NCBI GenBank assembly: GCA_002423325.1
Contig: DIVQ01000071.1
Coordinates: 1 to 28,727 of the forward strand
Direction of reading: 5' to 3'
Length of the DNA: 28,727 bases
From: Anaerolineales bacterium UBA6128
Lineage (GTDB): Bacteria > Chloroflexota > Anaerolineae > UBA1429
Under the pieces are notes generated by a model, which saw only the letters and a program-made list of their open reading frames with translations, was not told where the DNA came from and did no database searches. Positions 15,801 to 23,321 of this stretch are shown one piece after another. Position 1 is the stretch's first letter, and each line of letters opens with the position of its first letter. Position numbers and translations under genes: made by a program.

Positions 15801-18800
15801 ACCGCTGCTGCCACTGACCGTGAGATCGAGCGTCTGGGCCGTGTACGTGCGCGCGGGCAAACGCACAGTGCGCACCTTGCTTCCGGTACGCGAGACCTGC
15901 ATATTCGTGAGCAGCACCTGCCCAGCCTTGCTCAGCGAAGCCTTGACGGGTACGTCCAATGTGCCAGTGGTGGGCGCCCCGTGGGTCGCCCAGTAGTTGT
16001 TGATAGCCACAGCCAGTGTCGGGCTGTTGAGAGTGGCGTAATCCGTCATGCTGCCGGTGTGGGTCCAGTCCCAGGAGCCGTCGTTGCCGATATCCAGGCG
16101 GAGCGTAAGGGTGCCAGTGCCTACGCCGCTGACCAGCGCATCGAGGGTTGCGCCTGCCAGTGGCCCGGCCGGCAGGCGCAGCGTGGTGGCTTGGCTGCCC
16201 GCTGCCGTGTAAACCAGCCGACGGCCGTACTGGACCTGGTAGGTGCGACCGCTTGAGAACGACTCGGGCAGGACGAGCTTCCCGGATGTGAAGGGAGAGG
16301 ACTCGACCTGCTCGCAGATGTAGCAAGTGAGCTTCTGAGCGCTGGCGGGTGGGTTGGTGGAGCCGGATGTTTGTTCACAGAACTCAACGCGTATGACTCC
16401 TATGCTGCTGTTGCCGCCCCCAGCGATCCCACCACCCGCCTGTCGCCAGTAGCCGCCAGAGGCGCCGCTAGCCGTCACTCTGCCTGACCCAAGCGCGGCG
16501 GTGCCTGCTTGGATCAAGATTGAGCCTCCTGCTCCTGCCCCCCCACAGCCTGCCCAAGAATGATCTACCCCACCATAGCCTGAGCCGTCTGCCGAGACAT
16601 TCCCCGTGACCGAAAGGGTCGAGGCGGAGAGAGCGATGGCTCCAGCTCCGTTCCTGCCCGCCCATCCAGGGTAATGGCCGTCGTATTCGTGGTCCCTAGC
16701 GCCGCCGCCGCCACCGCCCCCACCGAAGAACATCCTGGACAAGTCGATAGCGTAGGGTACGTCGGACCCACCGCCGCCCCCGTGTGAGCCTTGGTTCCTG
16801 GCAGCACCCCAGCCACCTCCTCCAGAGCAGTAGCTGGCTCCACCCGCACCACCAGTCCCGCCATTTGCTCCGCCAGGCTGCCCACTGGCCCCACCGTTTG
16901 CGTTTGCGCCGGCGCCGCCACCACCGCCACTGCCATTGGAGGCACCTCCAACCCTAACCGGGCCACTGTTCTGGCTGTTCCCGCCCGCGCCGCCCCCGCC
17001 ACCATACACGTGCCCTCCGCCTCCGCCCCCTCCTGCACCAGTCGCTGCGTTGCCACCATCCCAGTAGTCGGGGCGCCTCCCCTTGCCTCCACCGCCACCA
17101 CCTCCAGAAAAGTAGAGTTGCGAGTTTCCCCCAGAGCCATAGCCTCCGTCATTTGGGGAGTTCCCCGCACCACCTGCTGGATGGCCCGGCGCTCTCGCTG
17201 TTCCATCTCGACCCCCCCCGCCAGCACCGGTCCACCCCGCAGCTCCTTCACCGCCCTTTCCGCCGGTGGCGTTTCCGCCATCAATCACGGAAGGGCCAGG
17301 AGCGGTGCCGCCGGCACCCCCCCGGAACCCTTTCCCAGACACCGTGATGGTCCCAGCTACAGTTGCTGTCCCACTGCATCGCACAGCCAGGATGCCCCCG
17401 GTGGCACCATCCCACGCCGGGACCGTAAGGGTTGCCCCCGCCTCGACGGTCAGATTGTGGTACTGCGGTACCTTGACGGCTTGTGCCTTGGCCGAGGAGC
17501 TCGTGTAACTGTACGCCAGCGCCTTGGTCAGCGTCCACGTTGTGCCGCTGATGGAGGCGATGGTGGCATACTCCCATCGTCCCACGTTGGCCGATCCCTG
17601 GGTCTGATGGAGCAGCACCAGGTCGCCCACGGCGAAGCCGGACGACGAGGACACCTTCGCGGTTGTCCCGGACGCCGTCACGTTCGTGCGCACGGTGTTG
17701 ATGGTCACCGTGCTGCCCGAAGCGACGGAGAGACTGCCGTCTCGGCCGTCGCCGAACATCGCCGCCGACGCCGTCCCCGCGCCAAAGTCCGTCGCGACCT
17801 TGCCCACGCCCCAAAGCTTGCTGTAGTCCTCGCTGTACACCTTGACCGGGTGCAGCGTCTGTGCGTCGGGCCCGAGGGTGTGCGCGAACGGGTATTGCTC
17901 GCCCTGGGTGTAGCTGCCAGTGATCGCCAACGGCCAGTCCAGCGGACGCTGCACAGCACCCGTTGGCGTGTCGGCCGTGCCCGCAATGATGGAGCCCAGC
18001 ACGCGCACCGAGCGTGTGGGGCTGGACGGATCGCTGGTCCGCAGCGTGATCGTGCGATCGTATGCCCCCAGTGGCAACGTAGCGGTGTTCAGCGTGATCT
18101 CGTAGGTCGTGGTGTCCGCAGGGCCGACTGTGCGGCTGCCGGTCTGGGAAAGGGTCAGGCCCTCCGCCGCGCTGACGTAGGTTAGCATGCTGGTCTCGCC
18201 GACGTCCGCGACTGTGAAAGCGTGCTTGAGGACCGTCCCCTGCGCGGCGGTGCCAAAGTCCCACGTGGCATCCGCCACGCACATCTCAAAGGTCGGCCGC
18301 GGGTCGTCCTGGAAGCTGGAGAGCGGCCGCGCGGCCGAGTCCAGGATGTTGCCCTGATAGTCAGTCAGGAAGGCCATGACGATATAGTCCTCGTCGGCCT
18401 GGTAGGTGGGCGAAAAGACCTCCGTGCTCCACTCCACTGGCACCACCGACGGCCCGGCCGGCAGCGTCACCGTCACGGGCACCTCGCTGGCCACTGTGCC
18501 GGTGATGTTGACGAACTCCACGAACAGGTGCGCGTCGGTCAGACTCACGCCGGTGGGGTTGTTGACCACCAGGTCGGTGGTCTGCGTAACGCCCTCGCCC
18601 AGCAGCGCCAAGCGCTCCTGCTGCGCGCAGGTCGAGCAGCCGGTCTCGCTCGCCACGCCGGTAGTGCCCAGCGGCGCGCGGGTGACGATCTCGACGCCCG
18701 GGTCCTGCAGCATCTGCCCGGCGTAGACTACCAAGTCGTCCGACGGGCTGTCGAGGTCCATGGCCTCGGGCGGGATAATGAAGCGGTGGTTGCCCTGCGG

Positions 18801-21800
18801 GTCGTTGTAGGACACGACCACGATCGGTTCGCTGTGCGGCCAGCGGTTGATGGTGTACTGGAAGGTGTCGCGCGGGGTGCGCGCCTCGACGGTGAAGGTG
18901 TTGCCGTGCTTCACCGTGCCGGAGAGCAGGCCGACCTTGACGCCAAAGGCGCCCACGCTCAGCAGGTTGGGCGATTTGTAGGTCGAGCCGAAGGCGAGCG
19001 TGCCGCTGGCGCCAAGGCCGTCGGACCAGGCCAAGTTCCAGCTGCCCGAAGAGACCGAGCAGTCAGTCGTCGCGCACTGCACGGTAAAGGTGTAGGTGCG
19101 GTCCTGCGTGCCGCTGTAGTAGCCGCCGGTCGCCGGCTGGGCCGTGCCGGTCCAGGTCGTCGTGGTATAGGCGGGTTCCAGGATGCGGCTGCCCACCACC
19201 ACGCCCTTGGTGGCCTTGACGCGGCCCGATCCGCCCACCGTGTTGTTGGTGATGCTGATCGAGTCGTCGGGCGCGACCATGATGGCCTCGACGCCGTAGG
19301 CGTCGTACAGGCCGATGTTGAGCAGCGAGAGCGTGTCGGTGACCAGGTTGCCATTGCGGATGCTGTGCACGCCAGCCAGCAGTTCAGGCCGCGGGTAGTC
19401 GCCCGCGTCTTGCGGGTCGGTGTCCAGGCGCGTCTCGGATCGGTCGGAGTAGCCGTCCAGGTCAGTGTCTTTGTTGAGCCGGAAGAGGGCCGTGGCGCCG
19501 GCCACCGCGGGCGTGTCCTGGAAGCCCTCGGATCCGTCGCCCATGCCATCGGTATAGATGTTCCACCAGTCCACAGTGGAGAGGGTGTGCTTGCACCAGC
19601 GGGTCGTGCCGGTCACGCGGCAGTCGTTGCACCAGGCGGGGGTGCTGCTCAGGCCCTGTTCGGGCGTCCAGATGGCGATCAGGTTGCCGTCGGCGTCGAC
19701 CTCGTGGGGGAAGTAGCGCGCCAGCACGTCGGGCACGGTCTCCTCGCCCCAGGTGGGCACCAGGTAGGTGTCGATGGCCTCGTCGCCGTCGTCGGTGCCG
19801 TCCTCGATAGCGAGGACAACGCCACTGTTCAGAGCGTCCAGGTAGAATAACTCGTCGTTCCCATACGTGAAGTCCTCGACCACGATGCGGATCGGGCCGC
19901 CCAGGTCAACCGCCTTCAACTGATCCAGAGATAGGGGTACGGCATGACTGTTGGTCTTGGCGCTAAAGACGTGCTCCTCTCCGGGCATATAGTTGTGGAA
20001 CATGCCATCCCCGCCCAGATCCGAGCCCACAAAGTAGGTATAGGCCGGACTGGGGTCTTCGCCAATGTACACGTTGAAGGCCAGGTCGCCGATCTCGCGG
20101 GCGTAGTCGGTGCCGGTGTTGCTTACCTTGTAGGTGAACCACAGGTCGGCAGAATGGGAAGAATCAACGGCGGTGGCGGTACTCCATCCGTTTTCCTCAA
20201 ATATGGCCTCGCCCGACGTGACAGTGTCCTCGGCGTATTCCGATGATGTTGTGGTCAGCGCCCCGCCCCACGAGCTTCCTCGCGATTCGCTACGAGTAGG
20301 GACTGAGTTAAGGGCGACCTTGATCTCAACCGGGTAGGTCCGGCTTGTGCTCGCACCCTCCGCAGTGAGGGTGGTGTTAAGTCGAGACCCGCCGGGCATT
20401 TCGTCTTGGCTCTGGTCCTGAGCGCTTTGGTCTAGTGCGTATTGGCCGCCGTCGAGCAACAGCTGTCCGGTCACGGGGTCGCGGCAGGTCTCGCCCCTCT
20501 GGCAGGTAGCCAGTCGGTCCCGAGCCTCGAGCTCATCCCACTCATCCAAGTGCCCTGACCAGTTCCAGAACCCCCCGTGGGTCTGAAGTAGATAGAGGCC
20601 CTCAACGCTCCACTCATCGAGTGCTTCCACGAATCCACCAACTAGGTTTGGCATCTGCAGAGCCGTATCGAGGCCCCCCAAGGGCACGTCGGTCGTTGTC
20701 CAGCTGGGCTTGGCGGTCCTGCGGGTAGTGGCGCTGCGCGCAGATACTTTCTTGGCCGCGGGCGACGACGCTGAAGTGGCCTCAGTGCCGCTGCCGGCCG
20801 GCGTCACTGGACGCGTGTCAGTTACCTCCTCCCAATCATTCCACGTTACCGTATCCGACCTCGCAGTACTGACTCCATCGGTGTGCGAAGTGCTATATGA
20901 CTTTTCTACGCCACTCACGGTAGTGGTCCCGTCAGTGAGTACCGTCACCACCGCAACCCGCAGCGACGACTCGACCATGTCTACTTCTGGCACCGGAAAC
21001 GCCGCGCACAACGGGTGGTTTCCCGGTACCTTCACCCAGGCCGGCATCTCGGCAAAGATGTAGCCGGTGTCCTCGGCGCGCGGCAGCGCGCCCCAGGCCC
21101 ATTTGGTGATGCCGTATAGTTCCTGCCCGTCGTCGAACTTGTCGCGGTCGGTGGACTCGCGGTTCATGCTCAGGCCCAGCATCCAGCGCTCGGCCAGGTC
21201 GGGCACGCCGTCCCAGTCGCCGTCGGGCACGCTGAAGGTGCGCGTCGCGTCGCAGGCGCTGGTGGTGGTCGTCGGCCAGCCTTGGAAGGGCCTGCCGGTG
21301 GCGGGGTAGGTGGCGGTCTCATTGCGCAGCCAGGCCAGCAGGGCGGCCACCTCGGCGCCGTCGGTCGCTCCGTCGCCGTCGGAGTCGGTGCACAGCGGGT
21401 CTGTGCCCCACCAGGATTCCTCGGTGTTCGTCAGCCCGTCGGCGTCGTCATCGGGGCTGATCAGCAGGCCGATGCTGTCGAGCGAGATGCTGCCGCTGAG
21501 GCTGAGTCCGGCGCCGCCCATGAGCGCGGCCAGGTCGTCGCTACGCTGCGGGCGGAAGGAGAGGCGCGCCAGGTCCTCCAACTGCTCTTCGGTGGCCAGT
21601 ACTAGCGCGCCATCCTCGTCGTCGCTCAGCATCTGCACGCCGAGCTGCTTGAGGCGCGCATAGCCGTAGGCGTTTGGCCAGGTCACGCGCGTGCGGAAGG
21701 TCGCCGTGGGGTCGACGGTCTCCCCGGTGTCGCTAAGGCGCAGCAAGCCAGGGGAGATAGCGTCGGGCGCGGTCTGGGCGCGCGCGGGCGGGAGCGGTGA

Positions 21801-21878
21801 GCCGAGCAGCGAGAGGACGGTAAGCAGGCTGAGCGTGGAGGCGAGAATACGGCGACAATGACGCTGGTCAAGAGGCAT
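12816..21878 (-). CDS. giant multidomain secreted adhesin-like protein (3020 residues)
   Basis: ATG 21878 follows GAAGGAG at 21885-21891. Residues 1-35 are a signal peptide with an A-R-A cleavage site. Domains in order: Asp-rich calcium loops of thrombospondin-3 type (about 140-250, again near 805); a large unrecognised region with a C-x-x-C cluster; an ASPM/choice-of-anchor-like Ig fold (about 1200); a Gly-rich domain (1516-1826); two copies of a roughly 90-residue module with L-D-I-G-N-D-G-S-W-D-W (about 1893-2087); two CARDB-type Ig folds (2100-2325); two malectin-like carbohydrate-binding folds (2327-2607); one YG domain (2620-2715); a paired G-W-N-L-V-S / G-W-N-W-I-G-Y domain (about 2725-2890); and a second YG domain (2910-3012), ending in L-P-L-I-V-R-G-W. 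The C-terminal tail resembles the L-P-L-V-L-R endings common in Chloroflexota exported proteins. Role: probably surface adhesion or a matrix component. Confidence 0.88.
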   Translation of the reverse strand: MPLDQRHCRRILASTLSLLTVLSLLGSPLPPARAQTAPDAISPGLLRLSDTGETVDPTATFRTRVTWPNAYGYARLKQLGVQMLSDDEDGALVLATEEQLEDLARLSFRPQRSDDLAALMGGAGLSLSGSISLDSIGLLISPDDDADGLTNTEESWWGTDPLCTDSDGDGATDGAEVAALLAWLRNETATYPATGRPFQGWPTTTTSACDATRTFSVPDGDWDGVPDLAERWMLGLSMNRESTDRDKFDDGQELYGITKWAWGALPRAEDTGYIFAEMPAWVKVPGNHPLCAAFPVPEVDMVESSLRVAVVTVLTDGTTTVSGVEKSYSTSHTDGVSTARSDTVTWNDWEEVTDTRPVTPAGSGTEATSASSPAAKKVSARSATTRRTAKPSWTTTDVPLGGLDTALQMPNLVGGFVEALDEWSVEGLYLLQTHGGFWNWSGHLDEWDELEARDRLATCQRGETCRDPVTGQLLLDGGQYALDQSAQDQSQDEMPGGSRLNTTLTAEGASTSRTYPVEIKVALNSVPTRSESRGSSWGGALTTTSSEYAEDTVTSGEAIFEENGWSTATAVDSSHSADLWFTYKVSNTGTDYAREIGDLAFNVYIGEDPSPAYTYFVGSDLGGDGMFHNYMPGEEHVFSAKTNSHAVPLSLDQLKAVDLGGPIRIVVEDFTYGNDELFYLDALNSGVVLAIEDGTDDGDEAIDTYLVPTWGEETVPDVLARYFPHEVDADGNLIAIWTPEQGLSSTPAWCNDCRVTGTTRWCKHTLSTVDWWNIYTDGMGDGSEGFQDTPAVAGATALFRLNKDTDLDGYSDRSETRLDTDPQDAGDYPRPELLAGVHSIRNGNLVTDTLSLLNIGLYDAYGVEAIMVAPDDSISITNNTVGGSGRVKATKGVVVGSRILEPAYTTTTWTGTAQPATGGYYSGTQDRTYTFTVQCATTDCSVSSGSWNLAWSDGLGASGTLAFGSTYKSPNLLSVGAFGVKVGLLSGTVKHGNTFTVEARTPRDTFQYTINRWPHSEPIVVVSYNDPQGNHRFIIPPEAMDLDSPSDDLVVYAGQMLQDPGVEIVTRAPLGTTGVASETGCSTCAQQERLALLGEGVTQTTDLVVNNPTGVSLTDAHLFVEFVNITGTVASEVPVTVTLPAGPSVVPVEWSTEVFSPTYQADEDYIVMAFLTDYQGNILDSAARPLSSFQDDPRPTFEMCVADATWDFGTAAQGTVLKHAFTVADVGETSMLTYVSAAEGLTLSQTGSRTVGPADTTTYEITLNTATLPLGAYDRTITLRTSDPSSPTRSVRVLGSIIAGTADTPTGAVQRPLDWPLAITGSYTQGEQYPFAHTLGPDAQTLHPVKVYSEDYSKLWGVGKVATDFGAGTASAAMFGDGRDGSLSVASGSTVTINTVRTNVTASGTTAKVSSSSGFAVGDLVLLHQTQGSANVGRWEYATIASISGTTWTLTKALAYSYTSSSAKAQAVKVPQYHNLTVEAGATLTVPAWDGATGGILAVRCSGTATVAGTITVSGKGFRGGAGGTAPGPSVIDGGNATGGKGGEGAAGWTGAGGGGRDGTARAPGHPAGGAGNSPNDGGYGSGGNSQLYFSGGGGGGGKGRRPDYWDGGNAATGAGGGGGGGHVYGGGGGAGGNSQNSGPVRVGGASNGSGGGGGAGANANGGASGQPGGANGGTGGAGGASYCSGGGGWGAARNQGSHGGGGGSDVPYAIDLSRMFFGGGGGGGGARDHEYDGHYPGWAGRNGAGAIALSASTLSVTGNVSADGSGYGGVDHSWAGCGGAGAGGSILIQAGTAALGSGRVTASGASGGYWRQAGGGIAGGGNSSIGVIRVEFCEQTSGSTNPPASAQKLTCYICEQVESSPFTSGKLVLPESFSSGRTYQVQYGRRLVYTAAGSQATTLRLPAGPLAGATLDALVSGVGTGTLTLRLDIGNDGSWDWTHTGSMTDYATLNSPTLAVAINNYWATHGAPTTGTLDVPVKASLSKAGQVLLTNMQVSRTGSKVRTVRLPARTYTAQTLDLTVSGSSGPLTVGLDVGNKGSVDWVYTGTPTWPAQLTTANLATAFNAYLSGRTGEVDVPLRVYLAPFTGLSLRSYSATPTAKPDLTLTASDIAFGAIDPTEGTSVPIAVTLHNAGTLDSGGVTAALTAESPDWGPLYVGSCFVDNVPAGGTATGSIQWNTLGFTSTVPISVTLDAWERLPESNEDNNVAGTVLDILSRPDLRVSGIVLSDDEPVVGQEVSIEVTQANAGRTPAAESQLRLFAESADGPLLGELAQVVPALGQTTSTFTWTPTAPGSHRLYLVGDATDVVWEYDEGNNETWRDVYVGFKGPILVDSGSAADLAYTAERGYGYVDEGQTDVTGTECGSQPRESFRRDPGGRIVYRFDHLLPGHYYHLDVTLFECDGAGRLETISVNGTDLSGPHDLLDGAVHRVSTLLDPALYAANSISVTITADPTVDGAVVSEVNLHDIDYRYADAGGGVDPAYPGTQGYGWLEGVPNSGWGTLPFQSVRINQSANTLRYRFDGLDHSKRYNVRLTFYQGSGGARIQKVQIDGADTGLTVDTGDYAVHSESVSVPATAYLADGSIVVVIVRTNASTGAMVNEIALEEETATASTACDAPETPFYTDVYGSITIDDAAAPEGTVVQALSPRGETVGCFTVGSAGIYGFMRLFGEDVTANPPIPGMRAGELVEFRVNGAPAVSTPAIYWQADSQTHRVDLAAGGIVGQSVFMAPGWNLVSFHVAPPVPTVERTLNSIQSRYDMVLGEKGAWVASLPTQHNTLRELLAGDGYYVRVSGTTSVSALIEGLPVECATPLPLHAGWNWIGYFPDVTMPITVALASIEGHYQRVHGLSTTYDPALPEFSTLTTMKPGEGYLIYANDPVTLTYPCGVGASVVLPSSEPDLCQAIMPTPWATIVYGHITINGRPAPVGTRVDILTPRGEVAGCCVVTDAGLYGMTDAYGADDSASPPIPGFADGEPVTFRVNGWQARTSEALSWESDLTPHRVDLSVTVRQEHLPLIVRGW
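16400..17336 (-). repeat. Gly-rich low-complexity domain of the giant protein
   Basis: About 310 residues dominated by runs of Gly with Ala, Ser and Asn, broken by aromatic and charged patches such as D-Y-W-D-G-G-N and H-E-Y-D-G-H-Y. It starts with G-F-R-G-G and closes with G-G-S-I-L-I-Q-A. A beta-rich lead-in (V-P-Q-Y-H-N-L-T-V-E-A-G-A-T-L-T) precedes it. This arrangement suggests an extended beta-helical or polyglycine sheet structure rather than simple slippage. Confidence 0.8.
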
Positions 21879-21978
21879 GGCAGGCTCCTTCTATCGCTAA
21901 GGAACACAGCACAACCACGCGCGGGCATCGGAGGCAAGGCCGAGTGGCGGTCATAAAGAACGCGACCGATCCTGAGTC

Positions 21979-22007
21979 ACTATATCACACCAAGGCTCGG
22001 GTGACAA
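21979..22007 (-). promoter_or_regulatory. sigma70-type extended -10 promoter of the giant secreted-protein operon
   Basis: On the minus strand TTGTCA (22007-22002) and TATAGT (21984-21979) are 17 bases apart, with TG one base before the -10 (TGATATAGT). Predicted transcription start near 21972 leaves a leader of about 95 bases before ATG 21878. Confidence 0.72.
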
Positions 22008-22301
22008 TGGCTGTGGGTTACAAATAGGTAACACTTCGCGCAGTAGCATGGCCCCTGGCTGGAAGGGCTGCCTGCGGGGCTGGAAGCAGGAGTACGACCT
22101 GCCCCGTGCTTGCGTTCTGAACGAGCGGTGGCCGCGTTTCTGTCCACCGGGCGCCGAAGCGAGTCCCAGCCAAGCGCGGTCGCCTTCCTCGAGCGCGGGG
22201 AGTGTTGGGCTTGGCCAGTTGGTCGGAGGTTACCGTCGACGGGCCTTCAGTGGCTGGCAGATACTCGTTAGGTGTGCGGAACGAAAGCGCCAACTGCGCC
22301 G
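22008..22301. other. gene-free stretch between the secreted-protein operon and the phage-like module
   Basis: Open frames of 85-96 codons exist on both strands but have no ribosome-binding site and a composition like random high-GC sequence. I see no attachment-site repeat or terminator here. The boundary between host operon and phage-like module probably falls in this stretch. Confidence 0.35.
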
Positions 22302-22329
22302 CTGACACGAGCCCGATCTTTGCTATACT
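22302..22329 (+). promoter_or_regulatory. promoter of the small SOS-box ORF
   Basis: CTGACA at 22302-22307 and TATACT at 22324-22329 are 16 bases apart, with an extended -10 (TGCTATACT). The predicted start point, near 22336, lies inside the SOS box. Confidence 0.65.
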
Positions 22330-22332
22330 GCT

Positions 22333-22346
22333 AGAACAAACGTTCT
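22333..22346. promoter_or_regulatory. LexA/SOS box
   Basis: AGAACAAACGTTCT contains GAAC-AAAC-GTTC, an exact match to the GAAC-RNRY-GTTC core bound by Gram-positive-type LexA; LexA proteins of Chloroflexota and Actinobacteria are reported to use related sites. It covers the predicted transcription start, so LexA would shut this promoter until DNA damage. It is the only GAACN4GTTC site I noticed in the window. Confidence 0.7.
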
Positions 22347-22374
22347 GTCAGTGACCACTAGACGAGGGGGCCCC

Positions 22375-22506
22375 GTGAGAAGACTGCATCGACGGAGATT
22401 GAAGCTTCGGGATGAGCAGGTGAGCGTGCTGCTGCGGCTGCTGGCTGCGCTCAGGGCAATCGCAGACGAGATCCTCGCGGTGCTCAAGGAACCGGACCTT
22501 CGGTAG
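22375..22506 (+). CDS. 43-codon SOS-controlled ORF, candidate antirepressor
   Basis: GTG 22375 follows GAGGGGG at 22364-22370. The product is 43 residues: a strongly basic N-terminus (R-R-L-H-R-R-R-L-K-L-R) and then a heptad-patterned amphipathic helix (E-Q-V-S-V-L-L-R-L-L-A-A-L-R-A-I-A-D-E-I-L-A-V-L). Its promoter is overlapped by a consensus LexA box. It lies tail to tail with the CI-like repressor gene, 84 bases away. In several lambdoid prophages with non-cleavable repressors, short LexA-controlled coiled-coil antirepressors sit in this relation to the repressor gene and bind it. That role is inferred from position, size and control. I recognise no family, and a toxin-like or division-inhibiting peptide is also possible. 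Confidence 0.5.
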   Translation: MRRLHRRRLKLRDEQVSVLLRLLAALRAIADEILAVLKEPDLR

Positions 22507-22590
22507 AGACCGGCCTTGACGGGCTTCGACGCTGAGGGCGCACAAGGGCAGACGAACTGCGATCGTCGCTCCGCGCCGTGACCCACTGAG

Positions 22591-22914
22591 TCAGCTGTTG
22601 TCGCTGTAGGCGTGGACGATCCTGAGCAAGGACTTGCGCCCGGTCTCGGGCAGCGAACGAAAGGCGGCCACCAGGGCGACCTCCTGGGGGCTAAGTTGGT
22701 CGTTCTGGAACATCTCGCCGGTCACCAGCCAGTCGATGGAGGTGCCCAACGCGCGAGCCAGCAACCAGGCCTTATCCACGCGGGGAGTCTCGTTTTCGCC
22801 CGCGAGCAGCGCGCTGATGTAGCGCTGAGATACCCCCGACCGATCTGCCAACTGCTTTGGCTTGATGTTGGCCCCATCCATGGCTTGTCTCAGGCGCTCG
22901 CCAAAACGCTTCAT
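22591..22914 (-). CDS. XRE/CI-like helix-turn-helix repressor without cleavage domain
   Basis: This is a 107-residue protein. Residues about 4-60 form a classical HTH_3 fold: F-G-E-R-L-R-Q-A, K-P-K-Q-L-A-D-R-S-G-V-S-Q-R-Y-I-S-A-L-L-A-G-E-N-E-T-P-R, then L-A-R-A-L-G-T-S-I-D-W-L-V-T-G. The remaining 45 residues are a short helical tail for dimerisation. No peptidase S24 domain is present, so RecA-stimulated self-cleavage cannot inactivate it. ATG 22914 is preceded by GGAGGAG (22918-22924). It is transcribed divergently from the Cro-like gene with 152 bases between them, packed with matching operator-like sites. It is very probably the maintenance repressor of the module to its right. Confidence 0.85.
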   Translation of the reverse strand: MKRFGERLRQAMDGANIKPKQLADRSGVSQRYISALLAGENETPRVDKAWLLARALGTSIDWLVTGEMFQNDQLSPQEVALVAAFRSLPETGRKSLLRIVHAYSDNS

Positions 22915-22924
22915 GGTCTCCTCC

Positions 22925-22974
22925 GTGCATGCACAATCATCAGCATGATTATACTACAACTAGCACAAATGTGC
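22925..22974. promoter_or_regulatory. operator cluster in the repressor promoter
   Basis: Three 12-base sites resemble the consensus GCAYRATCRTGC: GCACAATCATCA (22931-22942), GCATGATTATAC (22943-22954) and GCACAAATGTGC (22963-22974). The middle one covers the repressor -10 and the last overlaps its -35. A perfect GTGCATGCAC palindrome (22925-22934) adjoins the ribosome-binding site. Confidence 0.55.
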
Positions 22975-22976
22975 CT
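22948..22976 (-). promoter_or_regulatory. repressor promoter (PRM-like)
   Basis: On the minus strand TATAAT lies at 22953-22948, a perfect -10. The hexamer 17 bases upstream (AGGCAC at 22976-22971) is a poor -35, the usual state of maintenance promoters that need activation. Confidence 0.5.
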
Positions 22977-22999
22977 GTTCACAAGAGTTCCAAAACCCC

Positions 23000-23028
23000 T
23001 TGACCGAATAGAACGCATGTGCTATACT
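23000..23028 (+). promoter_or_regulatory. PR-like promoter of the Cro-like gene
   Basis: TTGACC at 23000-23005, a 17-base spacer and TATACT at 23023-23028 with an extended TG (TGCTATACT). It is near consensus and stronger than the divergent repressor promoter. Confidence 0.75.
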
Positions 23029-23030
23029 GC

Positions 23031-23042
23031 GCATGATCGTGC
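23031..23042. promoter_or_regulatory. operator over the PR-like start site
   Basis: GCATGATCGTGC is a near-palindrome three bases after the -10 box, covering the predicted start. An identical copy lies at 23274-23285. Confidence 0.6.
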
Positions 23043-23066
23043 ACACTGAGCACTAGGAGGTGTGAG

Positions 23067-23273
23067 TTGAACCAGTACGCGGATCTGCTGGAGGACTGCC
23101 GAGGGAGCATGCCGAAGGGCGAGTTCGCCCGGCTGCTCGGAATCAGCCACCGGATGTTGACGGCAGTCTACGCAGGGGAGCGGCGTCTCGGTCTGCGGGT
23201 GGTCCGGCGCCTGCTGTCGCAGTTTCCGGAGCGACGCGAGGCGATACTGGGTGTTTTTTTTGCTCTCGAATGA
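23067..23273 (+). CDS. small Cro-like DNA-binding protein
   Basis: TTG 23067 is chosen because AGGAGG (23055-23060) lies six bases upstream and the alternative GTG is followed by a stop. The 68-residue product has a compact helix-turn-helix: K-G-E-F-A-R-L-L-G-I-S-H-R-M-L-T-A-V-Y-A-G-E-R-R-L-G, then R-V-V-R-R-L-L-S-Q-F-P. It is the first gene to the right of the divergent repressor, the position of Cro in lambda-like switches. An operator copy overlaps its start site and another follows its stop directly. An eight-T run (23253-23260) lies within its last codons. Function as the lytic-side regulator is inferred. Confidence 0.72.
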   Translation: MNQYADLLEDCRGSMPKGEFARLLGISHRMLTAVYAGERRLGLRVVRRLLSQFPERREAILGVFFALE

Positions 23274-23285
23274 GCATGATCGTGC
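23274..23285. promoter_or_regulatory. operator copy directly after the Cro-like gene
   Basis: GCATGATCGTGC, identical over all 12 bases to the operator at 23031-23042, starting on the base after the stop codon. Confidence 0.5.
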
Positions 23286-23321
23286 TGACGCCAGCATGGC
23301 CACGCGAGAACGAGAGTGAGC

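Noticed and set aside
18222..19850. 542-codon plus-strand open frame opposite the giant protein
   Set aside because: Antisense shadow: Val/Gly/Arg/His-rich, no motif or ribosome-binding site, and the minus strand encodes Ig and calcium-loop domains.
23008..23022. Second SOS box (GAACGCATGTGC) at the Cro-like promoter
   Set aside because: The right half reads GTGC rather than GTTC and the sequence fits the repressor operator pattern better.
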